A stretch of DNA of 42,304 bases from Bacteroidaceae bacterium (GTDB taxonomy: Bacteria; Bacteroidota; Bacteroidia; Bacteroidales; Bacteroidaceae), in NCBI GenBank assembly GCA_017416705.1, contig JAFQBG010000017.1, forward strand, positions 1 to 42,304, written 5' to 3'. How positions within the stretch are numbered: position 1 is the stretch's first letter; each line of letters begins with the position of its first letter. The position numbers and the translations under genes were made by a program. The notes below the pieces were generated by a model, which was given only the letters and a program-made list of their open reading frames with translations, searched no databases and was not told the DNA's origin. Shown here piece after piece: positions 1 through 8,947 of this stretch.

Positions 1-266
1 TCTGTCATTTATGACAAATTAGGTAAAAACGAGCAAAAAAATATGAAGTTTACTTCAATATTTTTTACAGCGAGTGCATAACTATATCTGTCATTTATGA
101 CAAATTAGACAAAAACGAGCAAAAAATATGAAGTTTACTTCGATATTTTTTACAGCGAGTGCACAACTATATCTGTCATTTATGACAAATTAGGTAAAAA
201 CGAGCGAAAAACCCAAAATTTGCTTTGGAATTTCAAAGCGAGTGAATATCTATTGTCATTTATAAA
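1..266. repeat. Tandem 85-86-bp palindromic repeat array, cut by the window edge
   Basis: Units start at 1, 87 and 172, with a degenerate fourth start near 253, so the period is 86 then 85 bases. Each unit opens with the palindrome GTCAT-TT-ATGAC. Units 1 and 2 then carry the flank CGAGC, an A-run, the palindrome GAAGT-TT-ACTTC inside a longer AT-rich stem (37-65 in unit 1), a T-run, and the flank CAGCGAGTG. Unit 3 keeps the flanks but replaces the inner stem with an unrelated one (GCTTTG/CAAAGC, 222-239). There are no unique spacers between units, so this is not a CRISPR array. No open reading frame crosses it. Related elements lie at 8,743-8,771 and 8,891-8,921. Confidence 0.85.
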
Positions 267-339
267 TCCTACAAAAAACCCTATATTTATATATAAATAA
301 AAAAAGCGCAATTAATTTCAAAATATCGTCATAATTCAT

Positions 340-347
340 TAACTTCG
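340..347 (+). promoter_or_regulatory. -7 promoter box of pheS (TAACTTCG)
   Basis: TAACTTCG matches the Bacteroidota -7 consensus TAnnTTTG at all but one position and lies 39 bases before the pheS ATG. No clear TTTG -33 box is visible. The expected transcript starts near 352. Confidence 0.45.
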
Positions 348-386
348 CGCAGAATTTTATGAACGTAATAATTTAATTAACAAAAT

Positions 387-1406
387 ATGATAGAACAGAT
401 AAACCTGTTACTGCAAGAAGTCAAGAATTTAAGTGCCGGCAACGCCGAGGAACTCGAAGCCTTGCGTTTGAAATACCTAAGCAAGAAAGGTATCATAAAC
501 GGCCTTATGTCACAATTCCGCGAAGTCCCCGCAGAACAAAAGCGCGAGGTTGGTGTGCGTCTGAACGAACTTAAAAACGCCATTCAAGAACAGTTCAACA
601 CACTTAAAGAAAACCTATCGAACAACGAAGAGGAACTATGCGACATAGACCTCACTCGCAGTTCATACCCAACGCGCCTTGGCACACGTCACCCCCTTTC
701 AATTGTAAAAAACGAGATAGTAGATATTTTTGCCCGTCTTGGTTTTTCAATAGCAGACGGATTTGAGATAGAAGACGACTGGCATGTGTTTTCGTCGATG
801 AATTTTGCCGAAGACCATCCGGCACGCGACATGCAGGACACATTCTTCATTGAATCGCACCCCGACATCATACTGCGCACACACACAAGCAGCGTGCAAA
901 GCCGCGTAATGGAGACGAGCAAGCCTCCCATTCGCATCATAGCACCGGGACGCGTCTATCGCAACGAAGCCATCAGCTATCGTGCCCACTGTTTCTTCCA
1001 TCAATTAGAAGGATTATACATAGACAAAAACGTCTCCTTCACCGACCTGAAACAGGTGCTTTTGCTCTTTGCACAAGAAATGTTCGGTACAGCCACCAAG
1101 ATACGTCTTCGTCCCTCTTATTTCCCATTCACCGAGCCTTCGGCCGAGATGGATATAAGCTGTAATATATGCGGAGGCAAAGGTTGCCCGTTCTGCAAAG
1201 GAACAGGATGGGTGGAAATACTCGGTTGCGGCATGGTCGATCCCAACGTATTGGAGCTATGCGGAATAGATAGCAAAGAGTACACCGGCTACGCATTCGG
1301 AATGGGTATAGAGCGCATCACCAACCTGAAATATCAGGTAAAAGACCTTAGATTGTTCAGCGAAAACGATGTACGCTTCCTGAAACTATTTGAAAGCGCA
1401 AATTAA
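387..1406 (+). CDS. pheS: Phenylalanine--tRNA ligase alpha subunit
   Basis: Catalytic alpha subunit of the alpha2-beta2 phenylalanyl-tRNA synthetase, which charges tRNA-Phe in the cytoplasm. The 339-residue length is normal for the family. An N-terminal coiled-coil arm (about 1-90) is followed by the class II aminoacyl-tRNA synthetase core. Motif 2 is in the GRVYRNEA region, and motif 3 is the C-terminal AFGMGIERI. The YFPFTEPSAE stretch is characteristic of PheS. The following cysteine-rich loop (CNICGGKGCPFC, then KGTGW) occurs in many bacterial PheS proteins. The ATG at 387 follows a -7 box by 39 bases. pheT is not adjacent, as is common in Bacteroidales. A strong terminator follows, so the gene is probably transcribed alone. 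Confidence 0.97.
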   Translation: MIEQINLLLQEVKNLSAGNAEELEALRLKYLSKKGIINGLMSQFREVPAEQKREVGVRLNELKNAIQEQFNTLKENLSNNEEELCDIDLTRSSYPTRLGTRHPLSIVKNEIVDIFARLGFSIADGFEIEDDWHVFSSMNFAEDHPARDMQDTFFIESHPDIILRTHTSSVQSRVMETSKPPIRIIAPGRVYRNEAISYRAHCFFHQLEGLYIDKNVSFTDLKQVLLLFAQEMFGTATKIRLRPSYFPFTEPSAEMDISCNICGGKGCPFCKGTGWVEILGCGMVDPNVLELCGIDSKEYTGYAFGMGIERITNLKYQVKDLRLFSENDVRFLKLFESAN

Positions 1407-1434
1407 GAAACAGTTTTCACACCAATAAAACGAC

Positions 1435-1468
1435 AAAGCCGGCATGTTATAAAGCAGCCGGCTTTTTT
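1435..1468 (+). terminator. Intrinsic terminator after pheS
   Basis: A 9-bp stem, AAAGCCGGC (1435-1443) with GCCGGCTTT (1457-1465), has a 13-base loop and ends in six T. It lies 29 bases after the pheS stop and before nth. Confidence 0.85.
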
Positions 1469-1508
1469 CAACAGAAAGAACAGGCATAAACCACTACACT
1501 GCAAATAC

Positions 1509-2198
1509 ATGAAAAAAGCCGAACTATATAAAAAGGTAATAGAATATTTCGAGAAAGCAATGCCGATAGCCGAAACCGAACTAAACTACACCACCCCTTT
1601 CGAGCTATTGGTAGCAGTGGTATTGTCGGCACAATGCACCGACAAACGCGTAAACATGGTCACCCCCGACCTATTTGCCCGATACGCCACACCCGAGGAA
1701 ATGTCGCAAGCGCATCCCGACGAAATATATAACTACATAAAAAGCATATCCTACCCCAACAACAAGGCCAAGCACCTTGTCGGCATGGCACAAAAACTAT
1801 GCAACGACTTTAACGGCATAGTTCCCGACACGCTGGAAGAACTAACCACCCTCCCCGGGGTGGGACGTAAAACAGCCAACGTCATACAATCGGTTGTGTT
1901 TAACAAGTCGGCAATGGCAGTAGATACACACGTGTACAGAGTGAGCCACAGAATAGGGCTTGTGCCACAACGTTGCACCACCCCGTACAGTGTCGAAACA
2001 GAATTAGTAAAGTATTTCCCAGCAGAACTAATCCCAAAGGCACACCACTGGCTCATATTACATGGACGTTACGTATGTAAAGCACGCACCCCCGAATGTC
2101 GGGTATGCGGACTTGCACAGCTATGCAAATACGCAAACAAAAAAAGCACCCGGAACAAGGATATCGCAAAGCACAATGCAGCCAAGAGAGAAGCATAA
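1509..2198 (+). CDS. nth: Endonuclease III (DNA glycosylase/AP lyase)
   Basis: Base-excision repair enzyme that removes oxidised pyrimidines and nicks at the abasic site. It has 229 residues, slightly longer than E. coli Nth (211), because of a lysine-rich C-terminal tail. The helix-hairpin-helix is LPGVGRKTAN with catalytic Lys121, and the catalytic Asp139 is in AVDTHVYRV. The 4Fe-4S ligands C190, C197, C200 and C206 show the family spacing C-x6-C-x2-C-x5-C. The gene starts about 40 bases after the pheS terminator. I see no convincing promoter in that gap, so it may depend on readthrough or a weak promoter. Confidence 0.96.
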   Translation: MKKAELYKKVIEYFEKAMPIAETELNYTTPFELLVAVVLSAQCTDKRVNMVTPDLFARYATPEEMSQAHPDEIYNYIKSISYPNNKAKHLVGMAQKLCNDFNGIVPDTLEELTTLPGVGRKTANVIQSVVFNKSAMAVDTHVYRVSHRIGLVPQRCTTPYSVETELVKYFPAELIPKAHHWLILHGRYVCKARTPECRVCGLAQLCKYANKKSTRNKDIAKHNAAKREA

Positions 2199-2254
2199 GA
2201 AAAAAACATAAAAAAATAACCCCAATATAATACCATAATTAATTTAAAAAATAG

Positions 2255-2262
2255 TATATTTG
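2255..2262 (+). promoter_or_regulatory. -7 promoter box of pgk (TATATTTG)
   Basis: TATATTTG is a perfect TAnnTTTG box followed by C, 88 bases before the pgk ATG. This implies a leader of about 80 nt. The -33 region is AT-rich without a clear TTTG. Confidence 0.65.
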
Positions 2263-2350
2263 CAAAACATGTGGCTATATGTATTAAAATGCCACAAAAA
2301 ACGAATATACACCAAAGAGTAAACATTATTAACTAAATAACTTAACAATC

Positions 2351-3601
2351 ATGACAATTGACAATTTCAAATTTGCCGGCAAAAAGGCAATCGTTCGTGT
2401 CGACTTCAATGTTCCTTTGAACGAAGAGGGTAAAATCACCGATGACACCCGCATACGCGGAGCGCTTCCCACTCTGAAAAAAGTATTGGCAGATGGTGGC
2501 TCACTCATCATCATGTCGCACATGGGTAAGCCCAAAGGCAAGGTAAATGCAAAATACTCTTTGAGCCAGATAGTTGATGCCGTATCCGAGAAATTGGGTG
2601 TACCTGTACAGTTTGCTCCCGACTGCGCAAAGGCTGCCGACGCTGCTGCCGCTTTGAAAGCAGGCGAGGTACTTATGCTCGAAAACCTTCGTTTCTACCC
2701 CGAGGAAGAGGGTAAGCCCGTAGGCATAGACAAAGAAGACCCCGCATATGCCGATGCAAAGAAAGCCATGAAAGAGTCCCAAAAAGAGTTCTCGAAGACA
2801 TTGGCTTCGTATGCCGACTGCTACATAAACGACGCATTCGGTACAGCACACCGTCGTCATGCTTCGACAGCAGTCATCGCCGACTACTTCGACGCCGACA
2901 ACAAAATGCTCGGCTACCTAATGGAAAAAGAGGTTAAAGCAGTTGACAACATACTGAAAGACATCAAACGTCCTTTCACCGCCATCATGGGTGGTTCAAA
3001 GGTATCGACCAAAATAGGTATCATAGAGAACCTTATGGACAAGGTTGACAACCTTATCCTATGCGGTGGTATGACATATACATTTGCAAAAGCACAAGGC
3101 GGCAAGGTAGGTAACTCCATTGTCGAGGACGACAAATTGCAACTTGCTCTCGACATCATAGAGCAGGCAAAAGCAAAAGGCGTGAACTTGGTACTTGCAA
3201 CAGACTGCGTGGCAGCCGATGACTTCTCGAACGATGCAAACACCCAAGTAGTACCCGTTTCCGATATTCCCGAAGGTTGGGAAGGTTTGGATGCAGGCCC
3301 CGATGCACGCAAAGCATTTGCAGCAGCTATCGAGGATGCAAAAACAATCCTTTGGAACGGTCCTGCCGGAGTATTCGAGTTCGATAACTTCACAGCCGGT
3401 TCACGTGCCATAGCCGAAGCAATAGCAAAAGCAACAGCAGCCGGAGGTTTCTCGCTCATCGGTGGTGGCGACTCGGTTGCATGTATCAACAAATTTGGCA
3501 TGGCCGACAAGGTATCATACATTTCCACAGGCGGTGGCGCACTATTGGAAGCCATCGAGGGAAAAGTTCTCCCGGGCGTTGCAGCCATAAAAGGTGAATA
3601 A
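2351..3601 (+). CDS. pgk: Phosphoglycerate kinase
   Basis: Glycolytic enzyme that transfers phosphate from 1,3-bisphosphoglycerate to ADP in the cytoplasm. At 416 residues it is full length and has both domains. The N-terminal substrate domain has [14 protein letters not shown] and [10 protein letters not shown]. The hinge and nucleotide domain have [17 protein letters not shown] and GGGDSVA. The sequence keeps the insertion seen in Bacteroidota PGK around the [15 protein letters not shown] region. Codon choice is more restricted than in neighbouring genes, in keeping with high expression. It has its own promoter and terminator, so it is monocistronic. Confidence 0.98.
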   Translation: MTIDNFKFAGKKAIVRVDFNVPLNEEGKITDDTRIRGALPTLKKVLADGGSLIIMSHMGKPKGKVNAKYSLSQIVDAVSEKLGVPVQFAPDCAKAADAAAALKAGEVLMLENLRFYPEEEGKPVGIDKEDPAYADAKKAMKESQKEFSKTLASYADCYINDAFGTAHRRHASTAVIADYFDADNKMLGYLMEKEVKAVDNILKDIKRPFTAIMGGSKVSTKIGIIENLMDKVDNLILCGGMTYTFAKAQGGKVGNSIVEDDKLQLALDIIEQAKAKGVNLVLATDCVAADDFSNDANTQVVPVSDIPEGWEGLDAGPDARKAFAAAIEDAKTILWNGPAGVFEFDNFTAGSRAIAEAIAKATAAGGFSLIGGGDSVACINKFGMADKVSYISTGGGALLEAIEGKVLPGVAAIKGE

Positions 3602-3624
3602 ATATAAAACACCAATAAATCGCA

Positions 3625-3660
3625 AACTGCGGGGGTGACCAAAAGTCACCCCCGTTTGTT
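3625..3660 (+). terminator. Intrinsic terminator after pgk
   Basis: A perfect 10-bp GC-rich stem, CGGGGGTGAC (3630-3639) with GTCACCCCCG (3645-3654), has loop CAAAA and is followed by TTTGTT. It lies 28 bases after the pgk stop. Confidence 0.85.
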
Positions 3661-3691
3661 GAAAAAAGTATAAGACAACAAGACACTTGAT

Positions 3692-5887
3692 ATGAGCAAA
3701 AAAGAAATACATGAAGAAATAAACACGCTGTTGACAGAAGGATGTTTAAAACAAGCAATAGACAACCTTTCCATAATTATAACAACAGACACCGATTGGG
3801 AATTATACTCGCGTTTCGACAAAGTAAGAAACGCCTATAACTACATGCTCGAGTACCTGCGTACCGACATGCCCGACCCAAACAGAGAAAAGCTATATCA
3901 AGACCTTGTAGGACAATGTTTCATACTAAACGACGAGATAGCACAACTGAACGACGACACGCCGGCAGGCAAGAATTTCATTCAGTTCAAGAAAAAATAC
4001 AACAACGAGATAAACATCGACAACCTGCGTACAGCCTTTTCGGAACACTTGGCATATATCACCGCTGCACACGTAATGCCAAAAGAAAAGTACGATAATA
4101 TAAAAATGGAGGTGTACGGACGACACGAAGCACTGCTGAGAGAGGCATTCCACATGATGCGCACCACCACCAATTGGAACACACAAACCTGTGACGAGAT
4201 ATACAAACTGCTCACCACAGGCGAAAGCCCTAAAAACGACGCCATAACACTTGTCACAGCCATAACACTGGGGCTGTTCAACTGTTTCGAGCCACAGAAA
4301 GCCATACTGCTATGTCGTCTGTCGATGAATTTTATTGTCGAGCTCTCCATGCGCGCGCTCACAGGCTTGGTATTGGCACTATTAATGCACCAAGAACGCA
4401 TAAAATTCTACCCCGAGCTACGCCCCGCCATAGAGTCTCTTTTCGACGACAAAGAGATACAGCGACGTCTGCACACGCTACAAATACAGTTGCTACTCAC
4501 TCGCGAGACAATGAAAATAAACAAAAAAATGCGCGACGAGATAATCCCGGCCATGCTGGAAGACTCCAACATCGTTTGCGACAAAAACACAAGAATAAAA
4601 TTCGACTTCGACGATTTGGAATGTAACCCCGAATGGCAAAAAATAAAAAAATGGGCCGACAGCGAAGATATAAAAGAAAAATTAGACGAGATTTCGCAAT
4701 GGCAATACGAAGGAGCCGACATATATCTGGGTACATTCACATTGCTGAAAAAATATGTATTTTTCGATGAAATGCAAAACTGGGTACGCCCATTCGAGAA
4801 AGACAGCATAATACTCGAAGAAATGGTACCCAAGGATTCCAAGATAGGAAAAACCCTCATCGACACGCTAAGCACATCGCGTTTTTTCTGTCACAGCGAC
4901 AAATACTCATTTGCATTCTCGCTCTACAACCTGACAGAGGAACAGTTGGAGATGATGATAATAAAAATACCCGAAGCAAACGAAGAAGAGGCCGACAACA
5001 TACCAAAACCCTCGACAGAGTCACAAACCGAGGATACGGAACTCATCAGTAGATACTACTTGCAGGACCTATACCGTTTGTTCAAATTATCGTCATTCCG
5101 CAACGAGCACCCCGACCCCTTCAAGATGCCACTCAACATGTTGGAGAGCAACGAATTGTCGAAGCATGTACAAAGCAACGATTTCGCACTGAGAGTATTC
5201 AATTACCTTGTAGATAAAGAATACTACATCGAGGCCGAAAATGCCGGACACGTATTAGAAAAAGGCAAATACAGCGACGCACAATTCTATCAGAAAATGG
5301 GCTATTGCATGGAGAAACAAAACAAGTTCAGCCAAGCCATAGACTACTACACAAAAGCCGACATCATGTTGTCCGACAGCCTGTGGACACTGCGTCGCAT
5401 GGCACAATGTTACAGAATAATAGGAGAATTTGACAATGCCCTGCACTACTACAACGCTGCACTGCAAATAAGCCCCGAAGACAAAAAGCTCCTACTGAAA
5501 ACCGGAGAATGTTTAGTGATGCTGAAACGCTACGACGAAGCATTTGCGCACTTTTTCAAAGTGGAATATATCGATCCCGAATCGCTTCGTGCCCGACGCG
5601 CCATAGCATGGTGCTCGTTCCTGACAAAGAACGACACTCAGGCCCGCCACTATTACCAACAAATAATGCAAGACGAAAAGGTCGAGGCCGACGACATACT
5701 TAACGCGGCACATATAGAATGGGTGAACAACGAACACAGCAAGGCATACGAGCTATACAAAAAAGCCGAAGAGCAATATGGCGACACCCAAAAACTCATA
5801 TCCATGATAGAAAACGACCGAGCCATACTCATGGAACGCGGCGTGTCGGATTTTGAGATAAAATTGCTGAAAGACCTTTTCTATTAA
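3692..5887 (+). CDS. Large tetratricopeptide-repeat protein, function unknown
   Basis: A 731-residue protein with no signal peptide or membrane segment, so probably cytoplasmic. Residues 1 to about 520 are mostly helical, highly charged and without a motif I recognise. About 530-700 contains four or more TPR units, recognisable from [20 protein letters not shown], then [20 protein letters not shown] and the [18 protein letters not shown] repeat. TPR solenoids bind other proteins, so an adaptor role is likely, but no partner can be named. It lies between the pgk terminator and another strong hairpin and is probably a single-gene unit. I recognise proteins of this layout only as conserved Bacteroidales hypotheticals, often near pgk-type housekeeping genes; that association is from memory. 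Confidence 0.8.
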   Translation: MSKKEIHEEINTLLTEGCLKQAIDNLSIIITTDTDWELYSRFDKVRNAYNYMLEYLRTDMPDPNREKLYQDLVGQCFILNDEIAQLNDDTPAGKNFIQFKKKYNNEINIDNLRTAFSEHLAYITAAHVMPKEKYDNIKMEVYGRHEALLREAFHMMRTTTNWNTQTCDEIYKLLTTGESPKNDAITLVTAITLGLFNCFEPQKAILLCRLSMNFIVELSMRALTGLVLALLMHQERIKFYPELRPAIESLFDDKEIQRRLHTLQIQLLLTRETMKINKKMRDEIIPAMLEDSNIVCDKNTRIKFDFDDLECNPEWQKIKKWADSEDIKEKLDEISQWQYEGADIYLGTFTLLKKYVFFDEMQNWVRPFEKDSIILEEMVPKDSKIGKTLIDTLSTSRFFCHSDKYSFAFSLYNLTEEQLEMMIIKIPEANEEEADNIPKPSTESQTEDTELISRYYLQDLYRLFKLSSFRNEHPDPFKMPLNMLESNELSKHVQSNDFALRVFNYLVDKEYYIEAENAGHVLEKGKYSDAQFYQKMGYCMEKQNKFSQAIDYYTKADIMLSDSLWTLRRMAQCYRIIGEFDNALHYYNAALQISPEDKKLLLKTGECLVMLKRYDEAFAHFFKVEYIDPESLRARRAIAWCSFLTKNDTQARHYYQQIMQDEKVEADDILNAAHIEWVNNEHSKAYELYKKAEEQYGDTQKLISMIENDRAILMERGVSDFEIKLLKDLFY

Positions 5888-5922
5888 CAGACAAAGCATA
5901 CATAACAGGCTATGCAACACCC

Positions 5923-5967
5923 TTTTTCGGCTGCATCGGGATTTCCGCTCCCATGCAGCCGAAAAAA
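5923..5967. terminator. Long hairpin terminator after the TPR gene
   Basis: A perfect 14-bp stem pairs 5923-5936 (TTTTTCGGCTGCAT) with 5953-5966 (ATGCAGCCGAAAAA) around a 16-base loop. The outer part is T-run/A-run, so it is stronger on the opposite strand than on the coding strand. It may also act as a 3' stabilising hairpin. Confidence 0.6.
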
Positions 5968-6020
5968 CTATCACAACATTTATAGTTGTACGATTGTTAT
6001 CCAACAAAACAAACAAAAAA

Positions 6021-7739
6021 ATGAATTGGATAACAGAAACTTTACGCAACCATCCCGAGCTTGCAATTTATCTTACCTTGGGAATTGGCTTCTTGGTAGG
6101 CCGCATACGAATAAAAGGATTTAGTTTAGGAATTGTGACAAGCGTGCTTTTGGCAGGCGTCGTAATAGGACAATTGGAGATACCGATAGGCAACACGATA
6201 AAGCCCGTCGCGTTTCTGCTTTTCCTATTCGCCATAGGCTACAAGGTGGGGCCTCAGTTTTTCAACGGACTGAAAAAAGACGGATTGCCACAAGTATATT
6301 TTGCCATAACGATGTGTCTGTTCATATTATTCTCGACATGGGTCATTGCACTTATCATGGGATACGACATGGGCGAGGCGGCAGGATTGTTATCGGGTTC
6401 GCAGACTATAAGCGCAGTGATAGGCGTTGCCGAGGACACCATCAACGGGCTTGGCATTGACGAACAAAGCAAACAAAAAGCCATCGGCATGATACCGGTA
6501 GCCTATGCTGTGACATATATTTTTGGAACAGCCGGCTCGGCATGGTTAGTTTCCACCATAGGGCCAAGGCTGCTGGGAGGGGTTGACAAGGTAAAAAAGG
6601 CATGCAAGGAGCTGGAAAAGGAGTTAGGCGATGAGCAGGATGCCAAACCCGGTTTCATGGATGCTATGCGCCCTGTGGTGTTCCGAGCATATAATATTAG
6701 CAATAATTGGTTTCTGGGTGGCAAACGTGTTGCCGACCTTGAAAATTATTTCGAACTGCAAGGGAAACGGCTTTTTGTGGAACGCATACGCAAAGGGACA
6801 CATATATTAAATAATGTAACACCGAACACCATACTCGACATAGGCGACGAGGTAGTGCTCACAGGACGACGCGAGTTCGCCATGGGCGAGGAAGAATGGA
6901 TAGGCAACGAGGTCAACGACGAGACGCTGTTAAAATTCCCCGTGATGGTTGTCCCCGTGCTTGTGACAGGAAAACACCGTAAAAAAAAGAGTGTGTTTGC
7001 AGGAAAAACCGTAGCCGAACTGCGTGCGCAACCGTTCATGCACGCGGTGAGCATACAGAAGATACGACGCATGGGAATAAGCATACCGGTGTTTCCCAAA
7101 ACAGTGCTGAACGCAGGCGACACCATCGAATTGGTTGGAATAAAACCCGATGTACTGCCGGCTGCAAACGAGATAGGCTACCCCAACATAGCAACCGAAA
7201 GTACCGACGTGGTGTTTATGGCGCTTGGGATATTCATAGGAGCCTTATTGGGCACACTGACGTTGCACATAAGCGGCATACCGCTGAGCCTCAGCAGCAG
7301 CGGAGGCGCACTCATTGCCGGGCTGGTCTTCGGGTGGTGGCACTCGCACCGCCCCACTATGGGGGCGATACCCGAAGCCGCACTGTGGGCGTTCAACAAC
7401 TTGGGACTTAATATCTTTATAGCCGTTGTGGGAATAAGCGCAGGGCCGGGATTTATCGACGGGTTGCAACAAGCAGGCTTTTCGCTGTTTGTGGCGGGAG
7501 CGGTAGCCACATCGTTACCATTGCTATTCGGCATATACATAGGCCGATATTGGTTTAAGTTCCATCCGGCAATAGCATTGGGATGTGTTTGTGGCGCACG
7601 TACCACCACAGCCGCCATAGGCTCGGTGCAGGAGGTAATAGAGAGCGACACGCCGGCACTTGGCTACACTGTAACCTATGCCGTAGGCAACACATTGCTC
7701 ATTCTGTGGGGAGTATTTATTGTGCTCATGTGCAGTTGA
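6021..7739 (+). CDS. AspT/YidE-family transporter (aspartate:alanine exchanger type)
   Basis: Integral inner-membrane transporter of the AspT/YidE family, whose founding member exchanges aspartate for alanine. The substrate here is not known. The 572 residues have the family's duplicated layout: a hydrophobic half (about 10-190, including [17 protein letters not shown]), two RCK_C/TrkA_C regulatory domains in the middle (about 210-370, with [10 protein letters not shown] and [16 protein letters not shown]), and a second hydrophobic half (about 385-572, with [15 protein letters not shown]). I place the start at ATG 6021. A longer frame opens at TTG 5994, but its nine extra residues (LSNKTNKK) look unlike family N-termini, and [17 protein letters not shown] fits. 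Confidence 0.88.
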   Translation: MNWITETLRNHPELAIYLTLGIGFLVGRIRIKGFSLGIVTSVLLAGVVIGQLEIPIGNTIKPVAFLLFLFAIGYKVGPQFFNGLKKDGLPQVYFAITMCLFILFSTWVIALIMGYDMGEAAGLLSGSQTISAVIGVAEDTINGLGIDEQSKQKAIGMIPVAYAVTYIFGTAGSAWLVSTIGPRLLGGVDKVKKACKELEKELGDEQDAKPGFMDAMRPVVFRAYNISNNWFLGGKRVADLENYFELQGKRLFVERIRKGTHILNNVTPNTILDIGDEVVLTGRREFAMGEEEWIGNEVNDETLLKFPVMVVPVLVTGKHRKKKSVFAGKTVAELRAQPFMHAVSIQKIRRMGISIPVFPKTVLNAGDTIELVGIKPDVLPAANEIGYPNIATESTDVVFMALGIFIGALLGTLTLHISGIPLSLSSSGGALIAGLVFGWWHSHRPTMGAIPEAALWAFNNLGLNIFIAVVGISAGPGFIDGLQQAGFSLFVAGAVATSLPLLFGIYIGRYWFKFHPAIALGCVCGARTTTAAIGSVQEVIESDTPALGYTVTYAVGNTLLILWGVFIVLMCS

Positions 7740-7832
7740 TGGTTATTACAGCCCTTTTAAAGGACAAATAGAACATTATTAGCGCAATATTTTATCCAAA
7801 ATTCCATAAAAGTTATATTTTTTTCATTAAAA

Positions 7833-7865
7833 TTTGATATTTTAAAAATAACCCGCTACATTTAC
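7833..7865 (+). promoter_or_regulatory. Promoter of the outer-membrane protein gene
   Basis: TTTG (7833-7836), 20 bases, then TACATTTA (7857-7864) is close to TTTG-N19/21-TAnnTTTG. The expected start is near 7868, giving a leader of about 68 nt that contains a small hairpin CGGCT/AGCCG (7868-7883). Confidence 0.6.
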
Positions 7866-7935
7866 AACGGCTACTTCAAGCCGGAGGAGTAACCAACACA
7901 ATTTTTTCCGGTATAACACCAAAATATCAATTATT

Positions 7936-8457
7936 ATGAAAAAGGTATTATTAACAGCTGCCTTTATGGTATGTGCAATGGTTGCAAGTGCTCAACTTTA
8001 TGTTGGTGGTGGTCTTGGCTATTCAAAAGCGGAAGTTGGTGACGCCGACGGTACAGAATGGTCTATCCGCCCCGAGATTGGTTACACAATCAACGACAAT
8101 TGGGCTGTCGGTGTTGCCCTTAGCTACACCGATATTGACATTGACGGCGGACAAGGAAATGGCAACGTTTTCTCCATTAGCCCCTATGCACGTTGGACAT
8201 TCCTGAGAGCAGGCGCATTTAGCGTATTTGCAGATGGTGCTGTTGAGGTAGAGCGCGTAAAACCCGACGCAGGTGATTCTTCAACCGGTTGGGGTATCGC
8301 TGTAAAACCGGGCGTAGCTTATGCTATCAACGACAATTTCAGCGTAGTTGCTCACGTTGGTGCATTGGGTTATTGGGATCGTGACAATGACAGAAAAGCC
8401 TACGGTCTTGACTTAGACACCTCAGATTTGTCGTTCAGCCTTTACTATTCATTCTAA
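7936..8457 (+). CDS. Small outer-membrane beta-barrel protein
   Basis: A 173-residue porin-like or OmpX/OmpW-size barrel. The signal peptide is about 1-19 (MKKVLLTAAFMVCAMVASA), with cleavage before Q. The mature part alternates polar and aromatic residues in about eight strands: YVGGGLGYSKAEV, WSIRPEIGYTI, WAVGVALSYTDI and so on. It ends in SFSLYYSF, whose C-terminal aromatic is the classic barrel-assembly signal. Its function is unknown; family members are structural or adhesion barrels. Codon use is rich in GGT and GTT, unlike its neighbours, which suggests strong expression. It has its own promoter and a perfect terminator. Confidence 0.88.
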   Translation: MKKVLLTAAFMVCAMVASAQLYVGGGLGYSKAEVGDADGTEWSIRPEIGYTINDNWAVGVALSYTDIDIDGGQGNGNVFSISPYARWTFLRAGAFSVFADGAVEVERVKPDAGDSSTGWGIAVKPGVAYAINDNFSVVAHVGALGYWDRDNDRKAYGLDLDTSDLSFSLYYSF

Positions 8458-8480
8458 ACGATGTAATGGTTTATTATCAG

Positions 8481-8512
8481 GACAGTACCCGTGAGGGTAC
8501 TGTCTTTTTTTT
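8481..8512 (+). terminator. Intrinsic terminator after the barrel gene
   Basis: A perfect 10-bp stem, GACAGTACCC (8481-8490) with GGGTACTGTC (8495-8504), has tetraloop GTGA and is followed by eight T. Confidence 0.95.
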
Positions 8513-8579
8513 CATTGTACACGCTTGCCATTTTTATATGCCGCTACCCTATTTGGGTATTTCTGCTGCGAATGGCAGG

Positions 8580-8640
8580 TATAGCCTTTGGGGCGGCAAG
8601 CCGCACTCCTTTGGGAACATAAATGTTCCGTCGTCGCAAG
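8580..8640 (+). repeat. 61-bp direct repeat, copy 1
   Basis: Identical over 61 bases to 8806-8866, 226 bases downstream. It contains the GCGGC-AA-GCCGC and GGAACAT-AA-ATGTTCC palindromes and ends CGTCGTCGCAAG. Confidence 0.92.
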
Positions 8641-8805
8641 GCTTGTGCAAGAGAGTACAAAGCAAATTTATTTGCTTTTGTAAACGAGCGTAGCCAAGGT
8701 TCGCTAAGAGCAACGCAACGCTTATTTCGCGTTGCCGCTGTAAAAAATATCGAAGTAAACTTCATATTTTTCGCTCGCTTGTGGCTGATTTGCGCTTCGC
8801 GCGAA

Positions 8806-8866
8806 TATAGCCTTTGGGGCGGCAAGCCGCACTCCTTTGGGAACATAAATGTTCCGTCGTCGCAAG
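8806..8866 (+). repeat. 61-bp direct repeat, copy 2
   Basis: Exact copy of 8580-8640. Each copy is followed by a GAAGT-AA-ACTTC element, but the material between differs in length, so whole modules appear to have been duplicated and then trimmed. Confidence 0.92.
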
Positions 8867-8911
8867 CAAAGCTACGGTATCGCTTTGCCGCTGTAAAAAA
8901 CCGAAGTAAAC

Positions 8912-8943
8912 TTCGTTTTTTCGCTCGCTTGTGGCTATATTTG
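8912..8943 (+). promoter_or_regulatory. Promoter of lrgAB at the end of a repeat element
   Basis: TTCG (8912-8915), 20 bases, then TATATTTG (8936-8943) forms a plausible -33/-7 pair. The -7 box ends only 4 bases before the ATG at 8948, so transcription should begin at or next to the start codon. The -33 half lies inside the palindromic repeat. Confidence 0.55.
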
Positions 8944-8947
8944 CAAC

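Larger units (their letters stand above)
8540..8935. repeat. Mosaic of short palindromic repeat elements
   Basis: This 400-bp intergenic stretch is built almost wholly of different palindromes with two-base centres: GCGGC-AA-GCCGC (8593-8604), GGAACAT-AA-ATGTTCC (8614-8629), AGCAAAT-TT-ATTTGCT (8661-8676), GCAACGC/GCGTTGC with a 7-base loop (8715-8735), GAAGT-AA-ACTTC within a longer stem (8743-8771), and a variant of the last at 8891-8921. The last two have the same flanks, CTGT before an A-run and GCTCGCTTGTGGCT after a T-run, and match the array at 1-171 in inverse orientation. Reading frames across it are low-complexity by-products of the repeats and are not called as genes. Confidence 0.8.

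Noticed and set aside
1-266. CRISPR array
   Set aside because: The repeats are contiguous 85-86-base units with no unique spacers, and no cas gene is nearby.
2914-3642. 242-codon gene on the minus strand opposite pgk
   Set aside because: Serine/proline-rich translation caused by the restricted codon use of pgk; no promoter or family feature.
5994-6020. TTG start for the AspT/YidE-type gene
   Set aside because: The extra residues are lysine/asparagine-rich and unlike the family; ATG 6021 gives the expected N-terminus.
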